DNA of 64,000 nucleotides from Leptospiraceae bacterium (GCA_024233865.1 JACKPA010000003.1:327413-391412), one strand, 5' to 3'. Numbered from the stretch's first letter, positions 8,626 to 18,068 are shown. Translations and numbers: made by a program. The notes: a model not told the origin generated them from the letters alone.

Positions 8626-9613
8626 CGTGAGTTCGGGATTAAAATTAAATTAAAATATAAAAAAATGATTTTCTCCTAGGTAGCCAAACTCAATTCTGGA
8701 TTTATGAACAACAACAGAATGAGTTTGACATATATATTTTGTGATATAGATGACTTTTGTAAAGAATTAAAAATAAATCGCCTTCCAGTTCCAGGTAAAA
8801 GAAATCGTTTTACTAGAGAAACTGAATTATGCACGAGTGAGATTATGACAATTCTTGTATTATTTCATCTAAAGGGATATAGAACGTTCAAGTGGTTCTA
8901 TTGTGATTATGTAAGGAAACATTATTCCCAAGAATTTCCAAAACTTGTTAGCTACAACCGTTTCGTTGAACTAATTCCTAGAGTATTACTTCCACTTTTT
9001 GCTTACCTAAGTATACAGAGACTCGGAAGTAAATCCGGAACATTTATCATTGATTCCACAGCTTTGAAAGTATGTGAAAATAAAAGAATCCATAATCACA
9101 AGGTTTTTGCTGGTTTAGCGGAGCGTGGCAAGACAAGTGTAGGTTGGTTTTATGGATTCAAACTACATCTAATTATCAATGAAAAAGGAGAAATAATATC
9201 TTTTTACATTACAAAGGGCAATGTAGATGATAGAAATGAAGAAGTAATTTTCTTTCTTACAAAAAATCTTAAAGGAAAACTTTTTGGGGATAGAGGTTAT
9301 ATTAGCCAAAAATTATTTAAAAAACTTCTTGAAAGAGGAATTAAAATGATAACAAAAATTAGAAGAAATATGAAAAACATACTTATGGACATGACAGAAA
9401 AACTCTTACTTAGAAAAAGAGCAGTCATTGAATCCGTAAATGAGGAACTCAAAAATATATGTCAGATACAACACACTAGACATCGTAGTGTTATTAATTG
9501 GATGGTAAATATAACTTCGGGATTAATTGCATATTCATTTTTTCCTAAAAAACCTAGTATCGACTTAAAAACAGGCGGTATTTTGGTTGAAATTTGATTA
9601 TCCCGAACTCACG
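8626..9613 (+). mobile_element. IS982-family insertion sequence in hsdS
   Basis: The element is 988 bp long with perfect 14-bp terminal inverted repeats, CGTGAGTTCGGGAT at 8626-8639 and its complement at 9600-9613. The TTAATTAA target is duplicated on both sides. It carries one transposase gene that almost fills it. The perfect ends, intact transposase and clean restoration of hsdS on removal all indicate a recent insertion. Confidence 0.9.
8704..9597 (+). CDS. IS982-family transposase
   Basis: This 297-residue protein is a DDE transposase that moves the surrounding element. It has the IS982-type N-terminus (ELCTSEIMTILVLFHLKGYR), then FIIDSTALKVCEN with the first catalytic aspartate, GWFYGFKLHLI, a GNVDDRNE segment, FGDRGYIS with the second aspartate and RRAVIESVNEELKN-like (KRAVIESVNEELKN) with the final glutamate. 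The length is normal for the family, and no frameshift is visible, so it may still be active. The stop lies two bases before the right inverted repeat. Confidence 0.92.
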   Translation: MNNNRMSLTYIFCDIDDFCKELKINRLPVPGKRNRFTRETELCTSEIMTILVLFHLKGYRTFKWFYCDYVRKHYSQEFPKLVSYNRFVELIPRVLLPLFAYLSIQRLGSKSGTFIIDSTALKVCENKRIHNHKVFAGLAERGKTSVGWFYGFKLHLIINEKGEIISFYITKGNVDDRNEEVIFFLTKNLKGKLFGDRGYISQKLFKKLLERGIKMITKIRRNMKNILMDMTEKLLLRKRAVIESVNEELKNICQIQHTRHRSVINWMVNITSGLIAYSFFPKKPSIDLKTGGILVEI

Positions 9614-10446
9614 TTAATTAAGTCTTTTTCATCAGGATCGGCACAACCACAAATACCTATAAAAGATTTAAAATTTATAAAAGTCTCACTCCCACCGCTT
9701 GCTACTCAAAAGAAAATTGCTGCCGTTTTATCGGCTTACGACGAGCTGATAGAAAAAAACAACCGCAAGATTGAGATTCTCGAAAAAATGGCAGAGGAAA
9801 TTTACCGAGAATGGTTTGTTAGAATGAGATTTCCTGGATATGAAAATACAAAGTTCCATAAAGGCATACCAGATGGATGGGAAGAGAAGAAACTGGGGGA
9901 GATAGTAGATCGTTTAAACTTTGGCAGAATATACAGAGAAAGTGAATTACAACACGAGGGAAGTGTTGTAGTTATTGATCAATCTACAAAAAACTATTTA
10001 GGATTTTATAATGGAAAACCAGAACATGTGGCAACATTAGAAGAACCGATTATAATATTTGGTGATCATAGTTGTAAAATGCAAATAATGATTAAGCCTT
10101 TTTCATTAGCTGAAAATGTAATTCCATTTAAATCATTGAATAAAGTCAACTTATATTTCTTGTTTTTTACGATTTACAAAATTATTGAAACTCAAGAATA
10201 TAAAAGACATTGGACTGAGTTTTGTAATAAGAAAATTTTGTTACCACAAGTAGAATTCCAAAAGAAATTTTCAAATGAAATAAAAAATAATTTAGATTTA
10301 AAAGAAAAACTGCTTATAAAAAACCAAAATCTTACAAAAACACGTGATCTTTTATTACCAAGATTAATAAGCGGAAAGCTCAATGTGGAGGATTTGGAAA
10401 TTGATTCTTGAAAGAGCAAGAAAACATAAATAAATTAATCTAATTT

Positions 10447-10463
10447 TGCAACAAGCTGTTGCA
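10447..10463 (+). terminator. Candidate hairpin after hsdS
   Basis: TGCAACA, a three-base loop AGC and TGTTGCA form a perfect 7-bp stem, followed by a weak T-containing run (GAAATTTTAT). It sits between hsdS and the ABC-3C operon. The U-tract is poor, so termination is uncertain. Confidence 0.4.
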
Positions 10464-10574
10464 GAAATTTTATAGACACAATTTTTCTATTTGCTCTTTA
10501 ATCATATAAAAATATAATATAACAAAAAAATCTTAGCCAAAACCATTTTAATTTGAAAATTAGCGGAGAAGAAA

Positions 10575-11486
10575 TTGAATCCTCAAGAAAAAGCCTTAGC
10601 TAGAATTATATTTCAAAATAAAATTCATAGGTCTAAAGGACAGGCATTTGAAGACTTATTTACCTCTATTATGAATTATCTGGAACCAGATTTCCAAGCC
10701 ATAAAACCCTGGGGAAATATTGGTGATAGAAAAAATGACGGATATATCAAAAGCAAAGGAATATTTTTCCAGGTGTACGCGCCGGAGGATTTACAAAAAT
10801 CTTATACGGATGCAGTAAACAAACTAAAAAAAGATTTTAATGGTTTATACGCTCAATGGAACCCTATTTATGAATTCTATTTTGTTGTAAATGATGAATA
10901 TCAAGGTTTAAATGCCGATTGTGAAAATGCTATTCAAGAAATAAAAAATAATTATAAATTAAAAAACGCAGGTTTTTTAACAGCTAAAGATATGGAAAAT
11001 AGACTATTTTCTTTAAATGACGATCAAATTTTTAGTATTATAGGTTTTTTTCCCGATCCTGCAAAGATAAAACAACTAGATTATAATATATTAAATGAAG
11101 TAATAAAACATATAATGCAATTACCAATAGGAAAAAGCACTGCCTCTGAAATTGTATTACCGGACTGGGATAAAAAAATACAATTTAATCAGTTATCTAA
11201 ACCTATAGCCAGTTGGCTCAATAACGGTTATTACCAATTGCATGATTTAGAAAAATATTTGAAAAATAACAGTGATTTTTTGGCTGATTCTTTAAGAGAT
11301 AAAATGAACGAAATTTATTTAGAGACGAAAAAAAACAGAGAAGGGGACGATTTATTTTGGGAAATTGTGAATAAAGCAAGCCCAAGAACTGAAAAAATGT
11401 ACCAAACATCTGTTATTGTGATTATGTCTAAATATTTTGAGACTTGTGACGTTTTCGAAGAACCAAAAGAAGGAAATTCAAATTGA
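10575..11486 (+). CDS. ABC-3C system effector with restriction-endonuclease-like N-terminus
   Basis: This 303-residue protein is the likely toxic component of a three-gene ABC-3C conflict system. The N-terminus looks like a restriction-endonuclease fold: GQAFEDLFTSIM supplies an early acidic residue (E26), and KPWGNIGDRKNDGYIKSKGI followed by FFQVYAPED (D55 and Q67 as candidate catalytic positions) matches the Mrr-like nuclease head that I recall from these effectors. The remaining 200 residues are a helical domain without a recognised family. The start is a TTG eight bases after a GGAGAAG site. The stop overlaps the TTG start of the next gene (ATTGA). Base composition is even more AT-rich than the flanking genes, consistent with transfer. 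The family call is from remembered motifs and gene order. Confidence 0.7.
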   Translation: MNPQEKALARIIFQNKIHRSKGQAFEDLFTSIMNYLEPDFQAIKPWGNIGDRKNDGYIKSKGIFFQVYAPEDLQKSYTDAVNKLKKDFNGLYAQWNPIYEFYFVVNDEYQGLNADCENAIQEIKNNYKLKNAGFLTAKDMENRLFSLNDDQIFSIIGFFPDPAKIKQLDYNILNEVIKHIMQLPIGKSTASEIVLPDWDKKIQFNQLSKPIASWLNNGYYQLHDLEKYLKNNSDFLADSLRDKMNEIYLETKKNREGDDLFWEIVNKASPRTEKMYQTSVIVIMSKYFETCDVFEEPKEGNSN

Positions 11487-11725
11487 TACTACCAACAAAA
11501 CATACAAATTTTTCTGAATCTTTACTTGGTTTTGGTAGTTATATTTTATCAAATCTAAAGCAACCAAAATCTATAGATGAATTGTGGGAACAATACCACA
11601 AAGACTATGAGAATAAAATTTACTATGCTAAACAAAGTTTGGATAATCTTTTTCTTACAATAATTTTCTTGTATTCTATAGGTATTGTATATGAAAAAGA
11701 TGGAGTAATTGCAAAATGTACCTAA
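11483..11725 (+). CDS. ABC-3C middle component (MC6-like small protein)
   Basis: An 80-residue protein with a short winged-helix-like pattern: an amphipathic start (TNFSESLLGFGSYILSNL), a helix (SIDELWEQYHK) and a hydrophobic helix-strand ending (DNLFLTIIFLYSIGIVYEKD). Middle components of ABC-3C systems couple the ATPase to the effector, and this size and position fit the MC6 type. It begins at a TTG overlapping the effector stop, with AAGGAAA upstream, and its end overlaps the next gene by 10 bases, so all three genes are coupled. The sequence alone would not identify it. Confidence 0.65.
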   Translation: MILPTKHTNFSESLLGFGSYILSNLKQPKSIDELWEQYHKDYENKIYYAKQSLDNLFLTIIFLYSIGIVYEKDGVIAKCT

Positions 11726-13452
11726 TCAAAGTATATTCAAACCAAAAAAGTTTTCGAGAAGTAAAGTTTAATCCAACAGGACTAAGCTTCATAATTGCAA
11801 AACAGAAAAACCCCAAAACTGATGATTCCGGAAAAACGTACAATGGAGTTGGAAAGTCTTTATTGGTTAGAATTATTCACTTTTGTTTAGGAGCTAATAT
11901 TAAAAGTTATAAATCATTTTGTGAAAAACTAAAAGGTTGGGAATTTTATCTAGAATTTGAAGTGGGAAATAAAACATACACTGCTAAACGGTCTATAGAT
12001 AAACCACAAACAATATTTTTAAATCACGAAAATCTATCCATAGATAAATTTAATAATAAGCTAGAAGGATTATGCTTTGAGATACCAGATAATACTCCCT
12101 TTATTACTTTTCGTTCCTTGCTACCTTTTTTTATACGTCCAAGCAAAGAATCTTATGTAAGCTATAAAAAACCAGGAAAAACTCACAGCGATTACCAAAT
12201 ATTATTGTACAATGCTTTTTTGCTTGGACTGGACACAAGTCTTGCTCAAAAAAAGTTTGAAATCAGAAAAGAAAAAGAACGCATTAAAACATTAGAAAAA
12301 AATTTTAAAAATGATTCTTTATTGAGAGATTTTTTTACAGGAAACAAGGATATATCTTTAACTTTGATTGATTTGGATGAAAAAATCAATCAATTGGACG
12401 ACCAGTTAAAGAATTATAAAGTAGCTGAAGATTATTATGATGTTCAAAAAGAAGCAGATAAAGTTGAAAAAGAACTATATGAACTAAATAACAATATATT
12501 ATTATTAGAAAATTCTATTGAAAACATAGATAAAAGTTTGGTTTTTTCACCTGATCTGAATAAAAAAAGTATTGAATTGATTTATAACGAAGTAAATATT
12601 CATTTCTCTTCTAATGTAACCAAAACACTAGATGAACTTGAGAATTTTTATGAAAAATTAATTTTGAATAGGAAGAAAAGGTTACTTGAGCAGCAAAACA
12701 AATTAAAATTAGAATTACAAATTAAGAAAAAAACTTCAAAGGAATTACAATTAAATCTTGATAAACTAATGGAGTATCTAGGTGAACACCAAGCACTTGA
12801 TCTTTTTTTGAAATTAACCTATAAGAGTGCCGAACTAAAATCAAAACGAGATAACCTCCACAAGTACCAAGAACTTCAATTAGAATATAAAACAAAAGAA
12901 AGACAATCGGATAAAGAATTTATTGAGTTGTCGGAATATACAGAATCATATTTATCAAAGTTAGAATCTCACATATCGGAATTAAGAGATTACTTTAGAA
13001 ATTTAGCAAAAATATTTTATCCAAACAGTGTGGCTGGCTTGACAATTGAAAATGATGATGGTGATAATCAGTCGCGTTTTAATATTGATGCCAAGATAGA
13101 ATCAGATGCTTCAGATGGCATTAATAATATAAAGATATTTTGTTATGATTTAACTATGTTATTTAAGGGAAAAAATCATAGGATTAATTTTATATTTCAC
13201 GATAGCAGGCTATTTGATGGAACTGATGAAAGACAAAAAACAAGTATCTTTAAAATAGTTAATGAGAGGGTAAAAAGTTCTAATAAACAATATATAGCAA
13301 CAATCAATCAAAACCAGCTTGAAGAAATAAAAAAGCATTTAACAAATGAAGAATACAACAAGATAATAAACAAAAACATTATCTTAACTCTTACAGATGA
13401 TTCAGATTCGGAAAAACTATTGGGAATTAAGGTTGATATAGGTGAAGAGTAA
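11716..13452 (+). CDS. ABC-3C ATPase (DUF2326 family)
   Basis: This SMC-like ABC ATPase has 578 residues. The nucleotide-binding P-loop is NGVGKS at residues 43-48, near the N-terminus. Long charged coiled coils run from about 170 to 420, and the C-terminal DUF2326-type head (about 430-578) contains a hydrophobic strand ending FIFHDSRLFDG, the family's Walker B region, and a final IATINQNQ segment. In ABC-3C systems this protein senses an invader-related nucleic-acid state and controls the effector. It follows the effector and middle-component genes with overlapping ends. The operon lies between hsdS and hsdR, a position often used for extra defence genes inside type I loci. Confidence 0.8.
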   Translation: MYLIKVYSNQKSFREVKFNPTGLSFIIAKQKNPKTDDSGKTYNGVGKSLLVRIIHFCLGANIKSYKSFCEKLKGWEFYLEFEVGNKTYTAKRSIDKPQTIFLNHENLSIDKFNNKLEGLCFEIPDNTPFITFRSLLPFFIRPSKESYVSYKKPGKTHSDYQILLYNAFLLGLDTSLAQKKFEIRKEKERIKTLEKNFKNDSLLRDFFTGNKDISLTLIDLDEKINQLDDQLKNYKVAEDYYDVQKEADKVEKELYELNNNILLLENSIENIDKSLVFSPDLNKKSIELIYNEVNIHFSSNVTKTLDELENFYEKLILNRKKRLLEQQNKLKLELQIKKKTSKELQLNLDKLMEYLGEHQALDLFLKLTYKSAELKSKRDNLHKYQELQLEYKTKERQSDKEFIELSEYTESYLSKLESHISELRDYFRNLAKIFYPNSVAGLTIENDDGDNQSRFNIDAKIESDASDGINNIKIFCYDLTMLFKGKNHRINFIFHDSRLFDGTDERQKTSIFKIVNERVKSSNKQYIATINQNQLEEIKKHLTNEEYNKIINKNIILTLTDDSDSEKLLGIKVDIGEE

Positions 13453-13464
13453 GAGGAGAAATAG

Positions 13465-13926
13465 ATGCCAAATTATATAACGGAAGATGAAATCGAAAAA
13501 GCGATCTGCAAAGTATTCCAAGACGAACTAGGCTATGAATTACTGAACGCGTACACCGTCAGGGAAGACAATCCGAATGATAAAACTAACCGAACAGACA
13601 AAGCAGAAGTCGTATTCCATGAAATACTAAAAAAACAATTGATAAAAATTAATCCCAAAATACCTCCACCCGTAATAGATTCCGCAATAGCCAAACTGAC
13701 AGACAAACGTAACCAAAAAAGCCCTTTAATGGCAAACAAAGAAGTCTATCACCTTCTAAAAGATGGAATTCTCGTAGAGTATGAGGATCAAAATGGAAAA
13801 AAAGAGCATGGTTATGTTCGTGTTCTGGACTATGAACACCCGGACAACAACCACTTTCTCGTTGTAAGACAGATGTGGATCAAAGGTTCATTGTATTATA
13901 GAAGACCGGTTTCTTGGAGTAAATAA
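13465..13926 (+). pseudogene. hsdR: HsdR N-terminal fragment, truncated before the nuclease motif
   Basis: The frame begins like type I restriction subunits (MPNYITEDEIEKAICKVFQD, then a GY-E-L-L-N-A-Y segment) and runs to KGSLYYRRP, the strand just before the PD...ELK catalytic motif of HsdR. Instead of that motif it reads VSWSK and stops. The nuclease aspartate and the E-x-K pair are therefore missing. The gene follows the ABC-3C ATPase by 12 bases, with GAGGAG upstream of the ATG. It continues in a different frame in the next fragment. Confidence 0.8.
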
Positions 13927-14650
13927 GGCTATTGAATCTTTTAAACAACGAGAAACAAAAGAAGGGAAATTGGGGGTATTCTGGCATACGCAAGGGTCAG
14001 GAAAGAGTTTTTCTATGATATTTCTGACAAGGAAGATAAAGAGGAAGTTCCAAGGAAACTTTACGTTTGTAATCGTTACGGATAGAGAAGATTTGGATGG
14101 TCAGATTTATAAAAACTTCTTACATACGGAAACGATAGGCAAGTTTGACAAAGTTCAACCTGGTAACTCGCAAGCCATGAGAGAATACTTATCTCAAAAT
14201 AAACCATTCGTTTTTACTCTGATTCAAAAATTTAGGTGGGACAAAGGGAAAAAATATCCAATACTATCGGATAGGAAAGATATAATTGTTATCATTGGCG
14301 AAGCCCATAGAACTCAATACGAAGAACTTGCCAAGAATATGAGAGAGGGATTAGAAAACGCACAGTTTTTTGCGTTTACGGGAACTCCTCTTTTGGGAAA
14401 AAAGAGAAATACGAGTTCCTGGTTTGGAGACTATGTTAGTGAATACAATTTTTCTCAATCCATAGATGATGGAGCTACCGTTCCATTGTTTTATCAAAAA
14501 AGAGTTCCTGAAGTATTGATCCAAAACGATGACGATTTGGATGATAAATTTTATGAGTATATCGAAGAAGAGGCTATTGAAAAAGGAGTTTCTAAGGAAA
14601 AACTAACTGAAAAGTTGGAGAACCTATTTATTAAAGAAATAAAAAACTAA
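13922..14650 (+). pseudogene. hsdR: HsdR motor-domain fragment
   Basis: The frame resumes with NKAIESFKQRE and LGVFWHTQGSGKSFSM, the Walker A motif of the HsdR translocase, then VTDREDLDGQIYKNF and FFAFTGTPL (motif III). The DEAH box reads GEAHRTQ, with glycine in place of the metal-binding aspartate. The frame ends at 14650 in the middle of the second motor domain, so the C-terminal half of HsdR is gone. Between the two fragments roughly 100-200 residues have been deleted with a frame change. A further 100 bases of unrecognised open frame follow. Restriction activity is not possible from these pieces. Confidence 0.8.
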
Positions 14651-14790
14651 AGTGGGCTGTTTAAAGAACCGGAATTAATGATTCGAGAGGGAATAAACCC
14701 TGCATTCCACGAGTTGAAGAAAAAAAAGTATTTAAATATTCTTGCGATCTTATTTTCTAATTCTAAACTGGCACAATAAGTAGATCGTTA

Positions 14791-15363
14791 ATGGAAGAAA
14801 AAGCACTCTATTACACCGAGACAGAATATTTAGATTTGGAAGAAAACTCAGAAACCAAAAATGAATATTTTAATGGACAGATCTATGCTATGGCAGGTGC
14901 TTCTGTAAAGCATATAACAATTGCCTCAAATTTAATAATGTCTCTCGGATTTCAATTACGAAAAAAGAATTGTGTTGTTTTTGGAAGTGATATGCGTGTT
15001 AAAATTAGTGATACTGGTTTATATACCTATCCGGATATTAGTATTGCTTGTGAAGATAGAAAACTTACCGGAGATAAAACCAATACTTTACTAAATCCTG
15101 TTGTGATTGTTGAAGTTCTTTCAGACTCAACGGAAAGATATGATAGGGGAGAAAAGTTTGCTCACTATAGACAACTTAGCTCTTTGCAAGAATATGTGTT
15201 GGTTTCTCAAAATAGTAAGAAAATAGAAAAATTTTCTCGTAATTCTGCCGGTAAATGGGAATTAACTGAAACTACTGTAGAAGTTCCGGAAATAGATTTA
15301 CCGATGATAAATTGTAAGCTATCTATAGAAGAAGTATATGATAAAGTAGATATGGATAAATAA
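14791..15363 (+). CDS. Uma2 family (DUF820) restriction-endonuclease-fold protein
   Basis: This 190-residue protein has the compact PD-(D/E)XK fold of the Uma2 family, which is abundant in cyanobacteria and leptospires and has no settled function. Visible motifs are the N-terminal EYFNGQIYAMAGAS strand turn, SDMRVKI, TYPDISIAC with the catalytic aspartate, PVVIVEVLSDSTERYDRGEK with the catalytic glutamate, and HYRQLSSLQEYVLVSQ. The family's usual length is 180-200 residues. It is the last gene of the accessory island. A second, distant Uma2 gene lies at 19818. Confidence 0.88.
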   Translation: MEEKALYYTETEYLDLEENSETKNEYFNGQIYAMAGASVKHITIASNLIMSLGFQLRKKNCVVFGSDMRVKISDTGLYTYPDISIACEDRKLTGDKTNTLLNPVVIVEVLSDSTERYDRGEKFAHYRQLSSLQEYVLVSQNSKKIEKFSRNSAGKWELTETTVEVPEIDLPMINCKLSIEEVYDKVDMDK

Positions 15364-15528
15364 AAAAAAGAAGAATGTTTTTCAGCTAACCAAAGCAGAC
15401 AAATCCATCCAAACGCCATTAGAAAGAATCCTATGTATATAATTTTTAAAGATACATAATTAAAAGCTTGATTTAAGGAAAATTACTAAGAAATTGTTAT
15501 TATAAATTTAAACAAGGAATTGTTAAGT

Positions 15529-16119
15529 ATGCCAGAGCATGAAGAAGAACTTCCCGATATATTAGAGGAATTAAAGAACTATAATGCCATTAGCAGAAAA
15601 TTTTTAGAGCAGAGGAAAATTTTCCTTTGGGGAGCTGTAATGGACGAATCAGCAAAAGAGATCGTGAATAAACTATTGTATCTTGAAATGATTGCTCCAG
15701 GTAAAGAAATTACGTTTTATATAAACAGCCCGGGTGGTGTGATTACATCCGGAATGACGATTTTTGATACAATGAATATGATTACTTCCCCTGTGATCAC
15801 CGTATGTATGGGACTTGCTGCGTCAATGGGTTCTGTGTTGCTTGCTGCCGGTGAAAAAGGCAAAAGACATATCTGGCCCCATGGTAAAGTGATGATACAT
15901 CAGCCAAGCATAGGCGGACAAATTGTTGCTCCTGCTTCTGACATAAAAATTCATGCAGACGAAATCCAAAAGACAAAAAAAATGTTAAACAAGATACTTG
16001 CAGACGCTTGTGGAAAAGATGTTGCAACTTTAGAAAAAGACACAGATAGAGACTATTATATGACGGCAGAAGAAGCAATAAAATATGGAATTGTAGACAA
16101 AATATCAACCGTAGTATAA
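15529..16119 (+). CDS. clpP: ATP-dependent Clp protease proteolytic subunit
   Basis: ClpP forms the barrel-shaped serine protease that degrades unfolded proteins delivered by Clp ATPases in the cytosol. The start is placed at ATG 15529, ten bases after AAGGA; an upstream in-frame TTG at 15520 is too close to that site. The 196-residue protein shows the catalytic triad: Ser99 in GLAASMGS, His124 in VMIHQPS, and an Asp in the DTDRDYYM segment. INSPGG and the C-terminal AEEAIKYGIVDKI are also typical. It reads more like a ClpP1/2 paralogue than a canonical N-terminal form, which is usual where several clpP genes exist. It may be monocistronic or lead the following hydrolase gene. Confidence 0.93.
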   Translation: MPEHEEELPDILEELKNYNAISRKFLEQRKIFLWGAVMDESAKEIVNKLLYLEMIAPGKEITFYINSPGGVITSGMTIFDTMNMITSPVITVCMGLAASMGSVLLAAGEKGKRHIWPHGKVMIHQPSIGGQIVAPASDIKIHADEIQKTKKMLNKILADACGKDVATLEKDTDRDYYMTAEEAIKYGIVDKISTVV

Positions 16120-16149
16120 TAGGTTATTTCTGATCAAAAATCTGCATAG

Positions 16150-17196
16150 ATGAATAAAGTAGATAATATAACGTTTTTTAAACCCAGAAAATTTTTAACG
16201 GATAAACATTTGCAAACTGTTGTAAGTGTCCTTTTTCCACCTAAAAATATATTAAATACCGACTTTCAATACGAAGAAATTCCTCTTCCAACTCCCGATG
16301 CTAGTGGAGATATGTTACTTCTGGAACATAATCCACCTGTATCCAACTATCAGGATGCCAAAACTCAATACAATGGCTATTACCTGATCTTAGTACACGG
16401 GATGGAAGGTGATTCAGATAGTCATTACATGATAAGCATTGGAGAAGATGCTCTTGAAAATGGATACGGAGTTGTTCGTATGAATATGAGAGGTTGTGGA
16501 AGAGGTGAAGGAATGGCAAAAGGAATTTATAATGCCGGAAAAACCGATGATCTGGATGCGGTTGTTTCTTATGTTTATAAAAATTTCTCAAAAAAAATTA
16601 TTTTAAGCGGTTTTTCTCTTTCAGCAAACATAGTTTTAAAATACCTTGGTGAGAAGAAAAGAACAAAAGTTAAATTTTTTTCGGCTGTTTCTCCTCCTTT
16701 GGATTTGAAAGATTGTTGCGAACACATAGATTCACCCCAAGCCACATTTTATCGAAACAGATTTTTAAGGTCATTTAAAAAAAGGTTAAGTGACGGAATA
16801 ATTCACCTTCCGGAAACAATCAATAAAGAACTTGCCTATGAGGCTAAAACGTTGTTTGATTTTGATGATGTTGTTTCCGGTCCATTGGCTGGCTACAAAA
16901 GTGCCCTCGATTATTACAAAAAGTGTTCTAGTATAAATTTTTTATATTCTATTCCACAAAAAGGAATCGTAGTCCACGCTGATGATGATCCCTTGATTCC
17001 CGTTCAGGTTTTTCACAAGGTAGATTGGGAAAAAGTACCTCATATCACCCATGTTTTAACTCGGGGTGGTGGTCATGTAGGCTTTTTAACAGATAAATCT
17101 GACGAAATACCGGATGGTAGATGGTTGAATTACATATTACTAAAATTTTTTAATAGCCAAATCCAAGAAAACATTCTTAAAAAAGGAAATAAATAG
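16150..17196 (+). CDS. Alpha/beta hydrolase, YheT/COG0429 type
   Basis: A 348-residue cytosolic hydrolase of unknown substrate. The fold is shown by ILVHGMEGDSDSHY (oxyanion-hole strand), MNMRGCGRGEG, the nucleophile elbow SGFSLSANIVLKYLG, HADDDPLIP with the acid and RGGGHVGFL with the catalytic histidine. In the YheT group the elbow normally reads GFSLGGN; here the second position after the serine helix is Ser-Ala, a small departure that should still be compatible with activity. It starts about 30 bases after clpP and is followed within 10 bases by a membrane protein gene. Confidence 0.88.
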   Translation: MNKVDNITFFKPRKFLTDKHLQTVVSVLFPPKNILNTDFQYEEIPLPTPDASGDMLLLEHNPPVSNYQDAKTQYNGYYLILVHGMEGDSDSHYMISIGEDALENGYGVVRMNMRGCGRGEGMAKGIYNAGKTDDLDAVVSYVYKNFSKKIILSGFSLSANIVLKYLGEKKRTKVKFFSAVSPPLDLKDCCEHIDSPQATFYRNRFLRSFKKRLSDGIIHLPETINKELAYEAKTLFDFDDVVSGPLAGYKSALDYYKKCSSINFLYSIPQKGIVVHADDDPLIPVQVFHKVDWEKVPHITHVLTRGGGHVGFLTDKSDEIPDGRWLNYILLKFFNSQIQENILKKGNK

Positions 17197-17205
17197 GATA
17201 AATCA

Positions 17206-17937
17206 ATGATAAAAAGGAAAATATTTTATATCATTCCATTGTTTTTTAGTATGGGTTGTATCGCTTCCGGTATAGGTTTTGATGCAAACTCGCTTGTTTA
17301 TACAGGAGGCTTTTTTTTAATTTTAAGTGCTACTCCTTATGTTTACCTACCTTTTAAGAGAAAAAGACAAAAATTAAAAGCAGTTCAAAAATACCAAGGT
17401 TGGTCCAATTTGACAGAATTAACTGGTTTATCTTATTCTATGCCGGAAAACGAACCTTTTTTACCAGCCGTAACAGGAGAATACCGAGGATGCAAAATAT
17501 CCATGCTGCCCTATTTGGAAAGACTTGGAAATACCAAATTAATGCGGCAATTTACCATGATTAAGATTCCTATTCAAAACCCAGGTAAACTCCGTATTTT
17601 TATTAGGGACAAAGAAATGCTTGACTCTATGTTTAGCTTTTTTGCATCTTCCATACATGGAGTAAGTGGCAATCCAAAAATTGAAAAGCGATTTACCATT
17701 AAAAGTAATCCGGAAAGATTGGCTCATTTAATGTTGAAAGAAACAACTGTTGTTGAAAGATTGCTTAAAACAGTCCCTTTTCGCTTGGAATTGTTAGATG
17801 ATTTTTTCATCCTTACATTGGATGGAGTTCAAAAAGACGCAAATATCCAAAAAGAAAATTTGGATTTGGCAATTGATTTCATAAATCATTTCTACGAGAT
17901 AAGTAGCCGATATTATTCAAACTATAAAGCAGCATAA
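17206..17937 (+). CDS. Unrecognised membrane protein with two N-terminal helices
   Basis: I do not recognise this 243-residue protein. Two hydrophobic segments (about residues 6-26 and 32-50) are followed by a basic stretch KRKRQK and a soluble domain of about 190 residues that contains no cysteine cluster or nucleotide motif. The soluble part would face the cytosol by the positive-inside rule. It resembles in layout DUF3137-like proteins that sit in bacterial inner membranes, but no motif fixes that. It follows the hydrolase gene by 9 bases with AAGGAAA-type purines upstream, so the two are probably in one operon. Confidence 0.55.
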   Translation: MIKRKIFYIIPLFFSMGCIASGIGFDANSLVYTGGFFLILSATPYVYLPFKRKRQKLKAVQKYQGWSNLTELTGLSYSMPENEPFLPAVTGEYRGCKISMLPYLERLGNTKLMRQFTMIKIPIQNPGKLRIFIRDKEMLDSMFSFFASSIHGVSGNPKIEKRFTIKSNPERLAHLMLKETTVVERLLKTVPFRLELLDDFFILTLDGVQKDANIQKENLDLAIDFINHFYEISSRYYSNYKAA

Positions 17938-18025
17938 CGCTGCCTATAAAATCTGAAAGGATACATAAAGTGAACTTTTTTAATAAAAAATCTTATATTA
18001 TAAGAGAATCTTAAGTAAATTCTAA

Positions 18026-18053
18026 TTGACTGAAGATACCTCACTAATATTAT
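18026..18053 (+). promoter_or_regulatory. Sigma-70-type promoter for the tRNA pair
   Basis: TTGACT, a 16-base spacer and TATTAT end 15 bases before tRNA-Lys. Both boxes are close to consensus and the spacing to the first mature base is suitable. Confidence 0.6.
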
Positions 18054-18068
18054 GGTTTTTAAGTGAAT

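Larger units (their letters stand above)
8222..10411 (+). pseudogene. hsdS: Type I specificity subunit HsdS interrupted by an IS982-family element
   Basis: HsdS chooses the DNA target of type I systems through two target-recognition domains separated by conserved helices. The 5' part (8222-8625) covers the first recognition domain, and the 3' part (9614-10411) resumes with SFSSGSAQPQIP, the conserved helix PPLATQKKIAAVLSAYDELI, then KMAEEIYREWFVRMRFP, a second recognition domain and a closing helix ending LLLPRLISGKL. Removing the 988-bp element and one 8-bp target copy (996 bp, a multiple of three) restores one continuous frame of about 397 residues (1,194 bp including the stop). The gene is therefore intact apart from the insertion. 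With its hsdM and hsdR partners broken it would have no active complex here. Confidence 0.85.
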
